NCBI RefSeq assembly: GCF_001077535.1
Contig: NZ_CP011968.1
Location: 868,001 to 932,000 of the forward strand
Source of the DNA: Clostridioides difficile ATCC 9689 = DSM 1296
GTDB lineage: Bacteria > Bacillota > Clostridia > Peptostreptococcales > Peptostreptococcaceae
DNA length: 64,000 bases
Direction of reading: 5' to 3'
Within the stretch, counting starts at the first letter, position 1. Each line of letters begins with the position of its first letter. The position numbers and the translations under genes are program-made. The notes under the pieces were generated by a model. The model saw nothing but the letters and a program-made list of their open reading frames with translations, was not told the DNA's origin and made no database searches. Shown here one piece after another: positions 1 through 9,334 of the stretch.

Positions 1-751
1 CACCATCAACAGAAGCTAATTCATAATCAACATTCAATACACTTAATACTCTAGCTATTGCTTTGTTAGCATTTGCTCTTTGTAAAACAATTTCCATACC
101 AGAGTGTCCACCTAATAGTCCAGTAACCTCAACTAATAATCCTTGTTTGTCACCTTCAACTTTTTTGTATTCAACAGGTAAACTAACAACACAAGTTTTA
201 CCACCAGCACAGCTAACTAATAAGTATCCTTCCTCCTCGGAGTCCATATTTAGGATATATTGACCTTTAATTAAGCTAGGGTCTAGTGCATCTGCACCAT
301 TCATACCATCTTCTTCATTAACAGTAACTAAAACTTCTAGTGCAGGATGCTCTAAAGTATTATCTTCTAATATAGCCATACCCATAGCAACAGCTATACC
401 ATTGTCAGCTCCTAGAGTAGTTCCAGTAGCATATATCATGTCACCATCAATTCTTAATTTTATAGGGTCTTTAAGAAAATCATGTTCAACATTCTTTTCT
501 TTTTCGCAAACCATATCCATATGTCCTTGAAGAACTACACCTGGACAATTTTCATATCCTTTTGTAGCAGGCTTTCTTATTATTATGTTTAAGCTTTCAT
601 CCTGAATAGTTTCAAGACCTAAATTTTTACCAAAGCTAAGTAAAAAATCACTTATGCCTTTTTCATTTCCAGAACCTCTAGGAATTTGAGATATTTTCTC
701 AAAGTTTTTAAAAACACTTTCTGGTTTTAATCCTTCTAATACGTTTCCCAT
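1..751 (-). CDS. pepD: Aminoacyl-histidine (Xaa-His) dipeptidase, 5' part only
   Basis: Cytosolic M20/M28-type metallodipeptidase of the PepD family, which cleaves dipeptides such as Xaa-His. The minus strand from 751 reads about 250 codons into the window edge, roughly half of the usual length of about 480. Visible are the metal-ligand stretch GHMDMVCEK, the segment TTLGADNGIAVAMGMAILED with its conserved Asp, and VTVNEEDGMNGA with the catalytic Glu pair. The start at 751 is chosen because AAGGAGGA lies about 10 bases upstream; an ATG at 758 is out of frame. It is divergent from mutS2. The rest of the gene lies outside the window. Confidence 0.9.
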   Translation of the reverse strand, partial: MGNVLEGLKPESVFKNFEKISQIPRGSGNEKGISDFLLSFGKNLGLETIQDESLNIIIRKPATKGYENCPGVVLQGHMDMVCEKEKNVEHDFLKDPIKLRIDGDMIYATGTTLGADNGIAVAMGMAILEDNTLEHPALEVLVTVNEEDGMNGADALDPSLIKGQYILNMDSEEEGYLLVSCAGGKTCVVSLPVEYKKVEGDKQGLLVEVTGLLGGHSGMEIVLQRANANKAIARVLSVLNVDYELASVDG

Positions 752-1069
752 GACTCATGTTCCTCCTTAATTTATCTATATAAGTAGCTATTTTTTTTTA
801 TAAGCTAAAATAAACTCCTTTAAAAATATTAAAGAAGATTTTTTAACAGATTATATTACAAATAAAGCATGTTTATGTATAATATATAGATAGCTACATA
901 CATAGTATAATACAAAATATGTGTAAAATATATCTAAAAGAGAAAAAATATAATAATTTTAGAAATGAAAAAGAAATAAAACTTGCAGTTTTTATTGGAA
1001 ATGCTTGAAAACATACATTTTTAAAATTAAATAAAAAAGTTAAAATATCGAGGATGGTGAATATAGAAA
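752..1069. other. Divergent intergenic region, pepD / mutS2
   Basis: An AT-rich spacer of 318 bases between two divergent starts, so it should hold promoters for both. A TATAAT hexamer at 878-883 faces mutS2, but I see no good -35 at 17 bases. GAGGATGG at 1050-1057 is the mutS2 ribosome binding site. No coding region is convincing here. Confidence 0.5.
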
Positions 1070-3448
1070 ATGAATGAGAAATCGTTAAGAGTTCTAGAAT
1101 ACAATAAAATAATAGATTTGTTAAAGAAGAAAGCCTCATCTTCTTTAGGTCTAAAATATATAGAAAATTTAGTACCAAATACTGATTTTGTAGAAGTGAA
1201 ATCTATGCTAGAAGAAACTAGTGAAGCTCAATCAATTATTATAAAGAGAGGTTCAGTAGGGTTGGAAGGTATTCATGATATAGAAGATAAGGTAAAGAGA
1301 GCTTATATAGGTGCTTCTCTTGACCCAGGAAGTCTGATTATGATAGCAGATACCTTAAGAGTGGCTAGAAGATTAAGAAATAGCTTATCTAGTAGTGATG
1401 AAGAAGATTTTAATTATCCAATAATACAATCTCTATCAAATTCTCTATATGTATACAAGGACATAGAAGACCAGATATACAATGCTATAATTAGTGAAGT
1501 AGAAATATCTGACAATGCTTCAAGTACACTTAGAGATATCAGAAGAAGAATAGCCCAAAAAAATCAATCCATTAGGTCAAAATTAAATTCAATAATAAGT
1601 TCAACTACTTATCAAAAGTACTTACAAGATGCAATAATTTCTCTAAGAGGTGATAGATTTGTAGTACCTGTAAAATCTGAATATAGGTCGCAAGTAGCTG
1701 GTATAGTGCATGACCAGTCATCTTCTGGTGCGACACTTTTTATAGAGCCAATGACTATAGTAGAGATGAACAATGAATTGAGACAGTTAAAACTAGGTGA
1801 GCAAGAAGAAATAGAAAGAATTTTATCAGAGCTTTCTGCTATGGTTGGAGAAGTTAGTGAAGACTTAATTTCTAATCAAGAGATACTTGGAAGATTGGAC
1901 TTTGCATTTTCAAAGGGAAAACTTTCTATACAGATGAGAGGAATAGAACCAACTTTAAATGAGGATAAATATTTAAACATAAAAAATGGAAGACATCCAC
2001 TGCTGGATAAAAAGAAGGTAGTAGCAAATACAATTTATTTAGGAAGAGACTTCCATACATTGGTGATAACAGGTCCAAACACAGGTGGTAAGACTGTTAC
2101 AATAAAAACTGTAGGTCTATTTGCACTTATGACACAAAGTGGACTTCATATACCTGCTGATTATGGAAGTAGTATGTGTGTATATGATAATGTATTTGCA
2201 GATATAGGAGATGAGCAGAGTATTGAACAGAGTCTATCAACATTTTCATCTCATATGACGAATATAGTATCTATATTACAAAACGTAACAGCAGACTCTT
2301 TAGTTATATTTGACGAGTTAGGAGCGGGAACAGACCCTGTTGAAGGAGCTGCCCTTGCAATAGCAGTATTAGAAGATATAAATTCTGTAGGAGCTAAATG
2401 TATAGCTACCACTCACTATAGTGAGCTTAAAAATTATGCTCTTACTAAACCAGGTGTAGAAAATGCAGCAGTTGAATTTGATATAGAAACTTTAAGCCCA
2501 ACATATAAGTTACTTATAGGTGTTCCCGGAAAATCAAATGCGTTTGAGATTTCTAGAAAACTTGGGCTAAGTGATTATGTGATTTCACGTGCTAAAGAAT
2601 ATATAAATACAGAAAACATAGCTTTAGAAGATGTGTTACAGAATGTTGAAAAGAATAGAATCAAAGCAGTAGAAGATAGAGAAGAAGCTGAAAGATTAAA
2701 AGAAGAGATTGAAAAACTGAAAGTAGAGTATGACGAAAAGCTTGAAAAATTGGTCAGTCAAAGAGATAAGATGATTGAAAAAGCTAAATCAGAAGCATTT
2801 TCAATTATAAGACAAGCTAAAGAAGAAGTAGATATTATAATAAAAGAACTTAGAAGTCTTGAACAAGAAAGAGCTTCAAAAGAAAAGAATCGTAAGATAG
2901 AAGAACTTAGAAAAGAATTGACCAGCTCTATGGGAAGTCTTCAGCCAACAGTAAAAAGTATGATAGTTCCAAAGGTATCAAATAAGGAGATAAAAGACTT
3001 AAAGCCAGGTGAAGAAGTTAAGGTAATAACTTTAAATCAAAATGGTAGTGTAGTTTCAGTAGATAAAAAGAGAAAAGAAGCAGTAGTGCAAATTGGTATA
3101 ATGAAGATGACTCTACCTTTTAAGTCTTTACAAAAAACACGCAAAGATGTTTCAACAAATGTAACTAAATCAACGAGAAACATTATAAGGTCAAAATCTG
3201 GTAGTGTAAAAAATGAAGTTGACCTTAGAGGGTTAAACCTAGAAGAAGCTATAATGGAAGTAGAAAAGTATCTTGATGATGCATATGTGGCAGGTTTAGA
3301 GTCTGTAACAGTAATACATGGAATAGGTACAGGAGTATTAAAAGCAGGGCTACAAGACATTTTAAGAAGAAATAGACATGTAAAATCACAAAGAGGTGGT
3401 CAATATGGAGAAGGTGGAGCAGGAGTAACAATTGTTAAATTAAAATAA
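1070..3448 (+). CDS. mutS2: Endonuclease MutS2
   Basis: MutS2 family ATPase and nuclease (792 aa; family about 780-790), acting on branched DNA and, in related bacteria, on stalled or collided ribosomes. The order is a core/lever region (about residues 1-310), an ABC-type ATPase with Walker A GPNTGGKT at 335-342 and Walker B LVIFDELGAGTD, a long charged coiled coil (about 520-640), and a C-terminal Smr domain with DLRG near 717 and HGIGTG. It lacks the mismatch-recognition domain of MutS1, as expected for MutS2. GAGGATGG precedes the ATG. It stands alone, with a DUF523 gene 65 bases downstream. Confidence 0.95.
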   Translation: MNEKSLRVLEYNKIIDLLKKKASSSLGLKYIENLVPNTDFVEVKSMLEETSEAQSIIIKRGSVGLEGIHDIEDKVKRAYIGASLDPGSLIMIADTLRVARRLRNSLSSSDEEDFNYPIIQSLSNSLYVYKDIEDQIYNAIISEVEISDNASSTLRDIRRRIAQKNQSIRSKLNSIISSTTYQKYLQDAIISLRGDRFVVPVKSEYRSQVAGIVHDQSSSGATLFIEPMTIVEMNNELRQLKLGEQEEIERILSELSAMVGEVSEDLISNQEILGRLDFAFSKGKLSIQMRGIEPTLNEDKYLNIKNGRHPLLDKKKVVANTIYLGRDFHTLVITGPNTGGKTVTIKTVGLFALMTQSGLHIPADYGSSMCVYDNVFADIGDEQSIEQSLSTFSSHMTNIVSILQNVTADSLVIFDELGAGTDPVEGAALAIAVLEDINSVGAKCIATTHYSELKNYALTKPGVENAAVEFDIETLSPTYKLLIGVPGKSNAFEISRKLGLSDYVISRAKEYINTENIALEDVLQNVEKNRIKAVEDREEAERLKEEIEKLKVEYDEKLEKLVSQRDKMIEKAKSEAFSIIRQAKEEVDIIIKELRSLEQERASKEKNRKIEELRKELTSSMGSLQPTVKSMIVPKVSNKEIKDLKPGEEVKVITLNQNGSVVSVDKKRKEAVVQIGIMKMTLPFKSLQKTRKDVSTNVTKSTRNIIRSKSGSVKNEVDLRGLNLEEAIMEVEKYLDDAYVAGLESVTVIHGIGTGVLKAGLQDILRRNRHVKSQRGGQYGEGGAGVTIVKLK

Positions 3449-3510
3449 TTTGTATAAGAATACATTAGTAATTTGTATGAGAATATATATAATTTGTATA
3501 GGAGCACATT
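3447..3510 (+). repeat. Three short tandem repeats between mutS2 and the DUF523 gene
   Basis: AATTTGTAT recurs at 3447, 3470 and 3491, giving three copies of a unit of about 21-23 bases that starts inside the mutS2 stop codon and ends in the ribosome binding site (AGGAGC) of the next gene. No function can be read from it. Confidence 0.7.
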
Positions 3511-3513
3511 TTT

Positions 3514-3927
3514 ATGATATTGGTATCTGCATGTTTAATAGGAATAAATTGTAAATATAGTGGCGATAATAATGATAATGAAAAAGTCAAGGAATATTTA
3601 AAAGGCAAAGAATTTACACTTGTATGCCCAGAGCAGTTAGGTGGTCTATCTACACCAAGACCACCTGCTGAGATAGTTGATGGAAAAGTAATTACTAAAG
3701 ATAATAAGGATGTAACAGAAAACTTTGTAAGAGGGGCTAATGAAACTCTAAAAATAGCAAATTTATATGTATGTAGCGAAGCAATACTAAAAGAGGGTAG
3801 CCCCTCTTGTGGATGTAATCTAATATATGATGGTAGTTTTTCAGGTAAAAAGATACCAGGGAAAGGTATAACAGCAAGGCTATTAGAAGAAGAAGGAATA
3901 AAAGTTAAGAGTGAAAAAGATTTATAG
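3514..3927 (+). CDS. DUF523 family protein
   Basis: A small (137 aa) cytosolic protein of the DUF523 family (YbbK-like N-terminal region), whose function is not established. The N-terminus has the typical VSACLIGINCKYSG with Cys7 and Cys13, then CPEQLGGLSTPRPP, and the SPSCGC motif with Cys99 and Cys101. This Cys pattern is characteristic and suggests metal or cluster binding, which is inference. The start has AGGAGC at the right spacing. The last codons and the stop fall inside the first unit of a 51-bp tandem repeat, so the exact C-terminus may vary between strains. Confidence 0.85.
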   Translation: MILVSACLIGINCKYSGDNNDNEKVKEYLKGKEFTLVCPEQLGGLSTPRPPAEIVDGKVITKDNKDVTENFVRGANETLKIANLYVCSEAILKEGSPSCGCNLIYDGSFSGKKIPGKGITARLLEEEGIKVKSEKDL

Positions 3928-4115
3928 AAAATAGATAAAAGAGTAAAAAAAGTATATAAAGCTGACATTGATGTATGAAAATAGATAAAAGATTAAAAAA
4001 ACGTATATAAAGTTAACATTGATGTATGAAAATTAATAAAAGATTAAAAGAAAAGTATATAAAATTAGCATTGACGTATGAAAATAGATAAAAGATTAAA
4101 AAAAGTATATAAAGT
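3921..4115 (+). repeat. Four-copy ~51-bp tandem repeat overlapping a stop codon
   Basis: A unit containing ATGAAAATAGATAAAAGAT, an A-run and GTATATAAAG starts near 3923, 3973, 4024 and 4076, so the period is 50-52 bases. The first unit covers the last codon and stop of the DUF523 gene; the last copy decays after about 4115. The remaining 4116-4338 holds no gene, only the promoter and ribosome binding site of argS. Confidence 0.85.
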
Positions 4116-4258
4116 CAACTGGATAGTACAAGAAACAATAAAATAGAAAAAAGTCTTATAAAAAATCAATAATAGTGTGATTAAAAACTGCAATTATAGT
4201 ATTTTTAATATATACAGAAAACATAATTACTAAAGTGTTTTACACTGTAATGAAATAC

Positions 4259-4287
4259 TTGAAAAAACACGAAATTTGATTTAACAT
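4259..4287 (+). promoter_or_regulatory. Probable sigma-A promoter of argS
   Basis: TTGAAA at 4259-4264, a 17-base spacer and TAACAT at 4282-4287 lie about 50 bases upstream of the argS start. No T-box elements were found in this leader. Confidence 0.45.
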
Positions 4288-4338
4288 AAAGAGATAAGCA
4301 CAATATAAACCAGGAACAATGTAGAGAGGAGCAACAGA

Positions 4339-6039
4339 ATGCAAGATTTTAAGGTGGCAATATCAAATTGCCTTAAAGAAAAAATAGAAGATTTATCGAA
4401 AGAAGAGATAGAGGCACTTATAGAAGTTCCACCAAATAAGGATATGGGGGACTATGCTTTTCCATGCTTTAAATTAGCCAAAGTGTTTAGAAAAGCTCCA
4501 AACATGATAGCAAGTGAATTGGCGGAAAGTATAGAACCAAGTGGAGAGATAACAAAAGTAATACAATTAGGCGGATATGTAAATTTCTTTGTAAATAAAT
4601 CTCAATTAGCAGAAACTGTAATTAAAAAAGTTTTAGACGAAAAAGAAAATTACGGACATAGTGATTTTGGAAAAGATAAAACTGTAATAGTTGAATATTC
4701 TTCTCCAAATATAGCAAAACCTTTCCATATAGGGCACATAAGAACTACAGTTATAGGTAATGCTTTATATAAGATATATGATTCGCAAGGATACAAGACT
4801 ATAAGAATAAATCATTTAGGTGACTATGGAACTCAGTTTGGTAAGTTAATAGTGGCCTTTAAAAAGTGGGGAGAAAAAGAAGTAGTAGAGTCTAATCCAA
4901 TTCCAGAATTGCTAAAATTATACGTAAGATTCCATGATGAAGCTGAACAACACCCAGAAATGGAAGATGAAGCAAGAGCATGGTTTAATAAATTAGAAAA
5001 TGGTGACGAAGAAGCACAAGAATTATGGCAATGGTTTAGAAATGAGAGTTTAAAAGAGTTTAACAGAGTTTATAAACTTTTAGATATAGAATTTGATTCT
5101 TTAGCAGGAGAGAGTTTTTATTCTGATAAAATGAACAGAGTTATCGAACTATTAGAAGAGAAAAATCTTTTAAAAGAGTCTAAAGGAGCAAGAATTGTTG
5201 ATTTAGAAGAGTATAAAATGCCACCAGCACTTATTACTAAGAATGATGGTTCAACGTTATATATGACAAGAGATTTAGCTGCTGCAATATATAGAAAAGA
5301 AACTTATGATTTTGACAAGTGTATATATGTAGTTGGTTCTCAACAAAACTTACATTTCCAACAATGGTTTAAGGTAATTGAGCTTATGGGATATGATTGG
5401 GCAAAAGATTTAATTCATGTTGGATTTGGTATGGTTGCACTTGAAGAAGGTACTATGTCGACTAGAAAAGGAAGAGTAGTATTTTTAGAAGATGCTTTAA
5501 ATCAAGCTATAGATAAAACTAAGGAAATTATACTAGCTAAAAACCCAAATGCTAAAAATGTGGATGAAATATCTAAGCAAGTAGGTGTTGGGGCAGTAGT
5601 ATTCCAAGAGTTATCTAATAGTAGAATTAAAGACTATACCTTCTCTTGGGAAAGAACGCTTAGTTTTGATGGTGAGACTGGACCATATGTTCAGTATACA
5701 CATGCTAGATGCTGTGCAGTTTTAAGAAAAGCAGAAGTAGAAGTGACTTCTGATATAGATTATAGTCTATTAGCTGATGAAGATAGTGCAGAAGTTCTTA
5801 GAGTTATAGAATCATTCAATAAGAATATTTTACTTGCTCTAAAGAAAAATGAGCCACATATAGTGACTAGATTTATGCTAGATTTAGCTCAAGCGTTTAA
5901 TAAATTTTATCATGACAATCCAATTTTAGTAGAAAATTTGGAAATAAGAAAAGCAAGACTTGCATTAGTTTTAGCAACAAAACAAACTTTAGAAAATTCT
6001 CTGAAATTGTTGGGAATGCACGCTCCTGAAAGAATGTAG
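4339..6039 (+). CDS. argS: Arginyl-tRNA synthetase
   Basis: Charges tRNA-Arg with arginine (566 aa; class Ia synthetase of usual size). It has an N-terminal Add1 domain (about 1-110), a Rossmann catalytic domain with SSPNIAKPFHIGHIRTT and HIGH at 130-133, a KMSKS-like loop MSTRK at 373-377, and a C-terminal DALR anticodon-binding domain (about 450-566). AGAGGAG sits ahead of the ATG. It is a single gene with its own promoter upstream and a terminator downstream at about 6215. Confidence 0.97.
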   Translation: MQDFKVAISNCLKEKIEDLSKEEIEALIEVPPNKDMGDYAFPCFKLAKVFRKAPNMIASELAESIEPSGEITKVIQLGGYVNFFVNKSQLAETVIKKVLDEKENYGHSDFGKDKTVIVEYSSPNIAKPFHIGHIRTTVIGNALYKIYDSQGYKTIRINHLGDYGTQFGKLIVAFKKWGEKEVVESNPIPELLKLYVRFHDEAEQHPEMEDEARAWFNKLENGDEEAQELWQWFRNESLKEFNRVYKLLDIEFDSLAGESFYSDKMNRVIELLEEKNLLKESKGARIVDLEEYKMPPALITKNDGSTLYMTRDLAAAIYRKETYDFDKCIYVVGSQQNLHFQQWFKVIELMGYDWAKDLIHVGFGMVALEEGTMSTRKGRVVFLEDALNQAIDKTKEIILAKNPNAKNVDEISKQVGVGAVVFQELSNSRIKDYTFSWERTLSFDGETGPYVQYTHARCCAVLRKAEVEVTSDIDYSLLADEDSAEVLRVIESFNKNILLALKKNEPHIVTRFMLDLAQAFNKFYHDNPILVENLEIRKARLALVLATKQTLENSLKLLGMHAPERM

Positions 6040-6129
6040 CATGATAAAATGTTGAAATAAAAAGAATAAAATTGAACTTAGTACGCAATTTGTATAACTG
6101 TAAAATATAGGGATGTCGAAAACTGATGC

Positions 6130-6159
6130 TTTACATATAAAAAAGTAGTATCGTATAAT
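6130..6159 (+). promoter_or_regulatory. Candidate promoter downstream of argS
   Basis: TTTACA at 6130-6135 and TATAAT at 6154-6159 are separated by 18 bases. A transcript from about 6166 would contain a hairpin (GATAGTAG 6168-6175 with CTACTATC 6196-6203), a C-run, and then the terminator at 6215. This could give a short RNA or a leader for the gene at 6293. Confidence 0.45.
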
Positions 6160-6214
6160 AATATATAGATAGTAGATTACAATGATTTTTGTACACTACT
6201 ATCCCCCTATATAT

Positions 6215-6249
6215 GACAGCTTCTTAAACGGGCTGTCTCTTTTTTTTTA
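6215..6249 (+). terminator. Intrinsic terminator after argS
   Basis: GACAGC at 6215-6220 pairs with GCTGTC at 6232-6237, followed by CT and a long T-run. It lies between argS and the gene at 6293. Confidence 0.7.
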
Positions 6250-6292
6250 ATAACAATTTATTTACATTCAATTTTTCAGAAAGGATATATTT

Positions 6293-7216
6293 ATGAATGA
6301 CGAATTACTAAAAAAAGTCTACACATCTTCTTTTAGTAGTGCAAGTAGGGCTCTTAAAGATTTAACTATAATAAATACAAAATCCTTAATAGATGATAAA
6401 ACGCAAAGATGTGTGTATATAGACGAAAATAGACTGAGAGATGAACTTATTTACTATAGATTTTATGGAGAAAAAATAGGAAATATCAATTTTTTAAATA
6501 TTTTATTACCACTAATTTTATCAAATACTAATATTCAAAAAAGTGAAGATGAGGTTATTAAACTAATAAAAAAGTATGTTATTTATTTTAAAAAAGAAGA
6601 ACTTTTATTTGATTATTTATTAGGTTCTGTAGTGTATAATTCCATTATGCACAATCTTATAAATAATAGTAAAATAGAGTATGTCGAATTACTACAGAGT
6701 ATTAAAGACAAGATAATAGGATTTTCTATAGAATTAGACAAATCAGATGTTGTAAAATTTCAGATGGCAAGGATTAAAGCAATACAATTAATTGATAAGT
6801 ACATTGATTTGAAATCTGAAGATTATGATGAAGAAAGTATTTTATTAAATGTTTTAAATGTTCTATATGATGTATATATGGAAGATAGAACTGTAGAAAA
6901 TGAAGGAATTAATAGCATAAAAAAATCTATATTATCCATTTTGGGTGAAGATAGTAAATTAAATGAAGATAATATAGATTTTATTTTTTCTATGTCCGAA
7001 TATGTTGTTAAATTGAGAAAATATAAAATTGGAGTTAAGGCATATAATAAAAGCATAGACCCAAGAAGTCTTATAAGACTTGAAGAAGGTAATACTATAG
7101 TAGACCCTATATTTAATCAAATAACAGTTATGTCGAAAACCTTTAATGATAATATATTAAGCATAAAAATAAATTCTAAATCAGGTATTTATATATTAAA
7201 GTTTAAAAAGGTTTAG
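6293..7216 (+). CDS. Unrecognised protein, mostly helical
   Basis: A 307-residue soluble protein with no motif I recognise: no signal peptide, membrane segment or cysteine cluster. It is rich in Ile, Leu, Lys, Asp and Glu with a predicted helical character through most of its length, ending in a short strand-like tail (NILSIKINSKSGIYILKF). AAAGGA precedes the ATG; the stretch ATTTTTCAGAAAGGA overlapping this site resembles a CodY box only weakly. It is convergent with a small minus-strand gene 4 bases beyond its stop. Base composition is like the neighbours. Function unknown. Confidence 0.75.
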   Translation: MNDELLKKVYTSSFSSASRALKDLTIINTKSLIDDKTQRCVYIDENRLRDELIYYRFYGEKIGNINFLNILLPLILSNTNIQKSEDEVIKLIKKYVIYFKKEELLFDYLLGSVVYNSIMHNLINNSKIEYVELLQSIKDKIIGFSIELDKSDVVKFQMARIKAIQLIDKYIDLKSEDYDEESILLNVLNVLYDVYMEDRTVENEGINSIKKSILSILGEDSKLNEDNIDFIFSMSEYVVKLRKYKIGVKAYNKSIDPRSLIRLEEGNTIVDPIFNQITVMSKTFNDNILSIKINSKSGIYILKFKKV

Positions 7217-7220
7217 GTTA

Positions 7221-7427
7221 TTAGAGTGTGCTATTTTTTTCTAGATAATCTAAAAAATCTTTTTCCTTAGTGTCAGTTAAAAAACATAATTCCTTTACTA
7301 TATTATTCCTAAGGTCAATGAAATCACTAATTTGAGTATTTTCATTAGTGTATTCAAGAGACTTTATAATAAGTAGTAAATCTCTTTTTGATAAAGAGTT
7401 GATAGATACTTTTTCAATTAATTCCAT
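7221..7427 (-). CDS. Small unrecognised acidic protein (68 aa)
   Basis: A 68-residue ORF on the minus strand with a good ribosome binding site (AGGAAAGGAAG about 7 bases before the ATG). It is helical and charged, with no membrane segment and no known motif. Its stop is 4 bases from the stop of the convergent 307-aa gene, so the two transcripts may overlap. The ribosome binding site and its isolation from other ORFs argue that it is real. Function unknown. Confidence 0.6.
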   Translation of the reverse strand: MELIEKVSINSLSKRDLLLIIKSLEYTNENTQISDFIDLRNNIVKELCFLTDTKEKDFLDYLEKNSTL

Positions 7428-7562
7428 AAAAAACTTCCTTTCCTCACATTACTTGAAATTAATAAATTAATTATATAGATATTATTTAGACTTTACATAT
7501 ACTATTTTAACCTATAAGGGGTACAAAAAGACAGTATAATCTTAAAAAGAGGTGAGAAATAT

Positions 7563-9317
7563 TTGAAAATTTTATTAACAACATTAAATTCCAAGTTTAT
7601 TCATACAAATTTGGCTATAAGATATCTAAAAGAATTTGTAAGAGATTTGATAGAAGTTAATATGAAAGAATACACGATAAACAACGATTTGGACTATATT
7701 TTAAAGGATATATATAAAAATGAATATGATATAATATTATTCTCAACATATATCTGGAATGTGGGAGATATAGTTAAACTTTGTGATAATCTAAAAAAAA
7801 TTAGACCTAATACTAAAATAGCTTTGGGCGGACCGGAAGTGAGTTATGATAGTTATGAGGCAATGAAAAAGTATGATTTTGTGGATTATATACTTTATGG
7901 AGAGGGAGAATTAATTTTTAGAGACTTAGTACTTCACTTGCAAGGAAAGATGGAAATAAATGATGTAAATGGACTTGTATATAGACAAGGCAATGAGATA
8001 ATAGTGAATAAGCCTATGGAATTACTTCAAGATTTGGATGAGATTCCTAGTCCTTATGAAAACTTGAATCCAAAAGAATATGAAAATAGAATAGTGTATT
8101 ATGAATCATCAAGAGGTTGCCCTTTTAACTGCCAGTACTGTTTATCATCTACTATTCCAGGTCTAAGGTATTTTAGTTTAGACAGGATAAAGAGTGATTT
8201 AAAAGCTTTAATAGATGCAAGAGTATCACAGATAAAGTTTATAGATAGGACATTCAATGCAAATAGAAAAGTGGCTATGGAAATCATGGATTTCCTTATG
8301 AAAAATGATAATGGATATACAACTTATCATTTTGAAGTTACAGCGTATTTGATAGATGATAAGATGCTTGAGTTTTTGGCTGATTGTAAAGAAGGTCTTT
8401 TTCAATTTGAAATAGGGGTTCAGTCAACGAATGAAAAAACACTTGATGCAGTAGGCAGAAGGGATGATTTTAAAAAGTTGTCTCATGTTGTACAAACTGT
8501 AGCATCTTATAGAAATATACATCAGCACTTAGACTTAATTGCAGGACTGCCTTATGAAGATTATAAGAGCTTTGAAAATTCTTTTAATGATGTATTTAAT
8601 CTAGGTATAGAGCATCTGCAATTAGGCTTTTTAAAGATGATTAAAGGGACAGGTATGAGAAAAGTTGCAGATGAGCATGGTTTTAAATATAAGGATTATG
8701 CTCCATATGAGTTTTTATACAATAATTATATAAGCTATGAAGAAACTTTGAAGCTAAAGGATATAGAAGATATACTGGAGAGATACTACAATTCTAAAAA
8801 CTTTGTGTTATCTATGAGATATATTATAGGCAGATTTTATAAACAAAGCCCTTTTAAATTCTTTGAGGTTTTTGCCAAGTATTTTGATGAAAATGGCTAC
8901 TTTGATTTGGCACAAGGAAAGAATCAGTTATATAAAATATTGATGGATTTCTATAATGAAAAAATCAACATAGATAATGATGTATTCAACGATATATTAA
9001 AATATGACTATATATCACTGGGTAAAACATCAAATATACCACAGTTTTTTAATAAGCTAGATGTGGATGATTTTAAGAATAGATGCCATGTATTTTTACA
9101 AGATAATGATAACTTATCAACATATTTACCTAGTTTTGTTGATAAACCAGCTAAACATATAATAAAATATGTTCATTTTGAGCCATTTAGATTTAATGTT
9201 GTGGATTTAAAAAATGATATAAATACAGAAATAAGAGAAGTAGAAAATGTAGTCTTATTTGAGTATGATGATAAAAAAATATTTGAGAAATCTAAAACTC
9301 ATAAAGTAGAGATTTAA
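7563..9317 (+). CDS. B12-binding radical SAM protein, DUF4080 family
   Basis: A 584-residue enzyme with an N-terminal cobalamin-binding-like domain (about 1-140, with GGPEVSYDS and YILYGEGE), a radical SAM core with the CxxxCxxC cluster motif at Cys186, Cys190 and Cys193, and a C-terminal DUF4080 region. Such class B proteins do methylation or other radical chemistry; the substrate of this family is not known to me. The start is a TTG behind AGAGGTGAG; no ATG start fits better. The TPR gene follows 17 bases downstream, so the two are probably one operon. Confidence 0.85.
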   Translation: MKILLTTLNSKFIHTNLAIRYLKEFVRDLIEVNMKEYTINNDLDYILKDIYKNEYDIILFSTYIWNVGDIVKLCDNLKKIRPNTKIALGGPEVSYDSYEAMKKYDFVDYILYGEGELIFRDLVLHLQGKMEINDVNGLVYRQGNEIIVNKPMELLQDLDEIPSPYENLNPKEYENRIVYYESSRGCPFNCQYCLSSTIPGLRYFSLDRIKSDLKALIDARVSQIKFIDRTFNANRKVAMEIMDFLMKNDNGYTTYHFEVTAYLIDDKMLEFLADCKEGLFQFEIGVQSTNEKTLDAVGRRDDFKKLSHVVQTVASYRNIHQHLDLIAGLPYEDYKSFENSFNDVFNLGIEHLQLGFLKMIKGTGMRKVADEHGFKYKDYAPYEFLYNNYISYEETLKLKDIEDILERYYNSKNFVLSMRYIIGRFYKQSPFKFFEVFAKYFDENGYFDLAQGKNQLYKILMDFYNEKINIDNDVFNDILKYDYISLGKTSNIPQFFNKLDVDDFKNRCHVFLQDNDNLSTYLPSFVDKPAKHIIKYVHFEPFRFNVVDLKNDINTEIREVENVVLFEYDDKKIFEKSKTHKVEI

Positions 9318-9334
9318 GTATTTAGGAGGATAAA

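Noticed and set aside
894-1178. A 94-residue minus-strand ORF over the mutS2 start
   Set aside because: Overlaps the mutS2 promoter and first codons, low-complexity hydrophobic sequence, no ribosome binding site.
4116-4338. A T-box leader for argS
   Set aside because: No TGG-type T-box, specifier loop or terminator is present in the argS leader.
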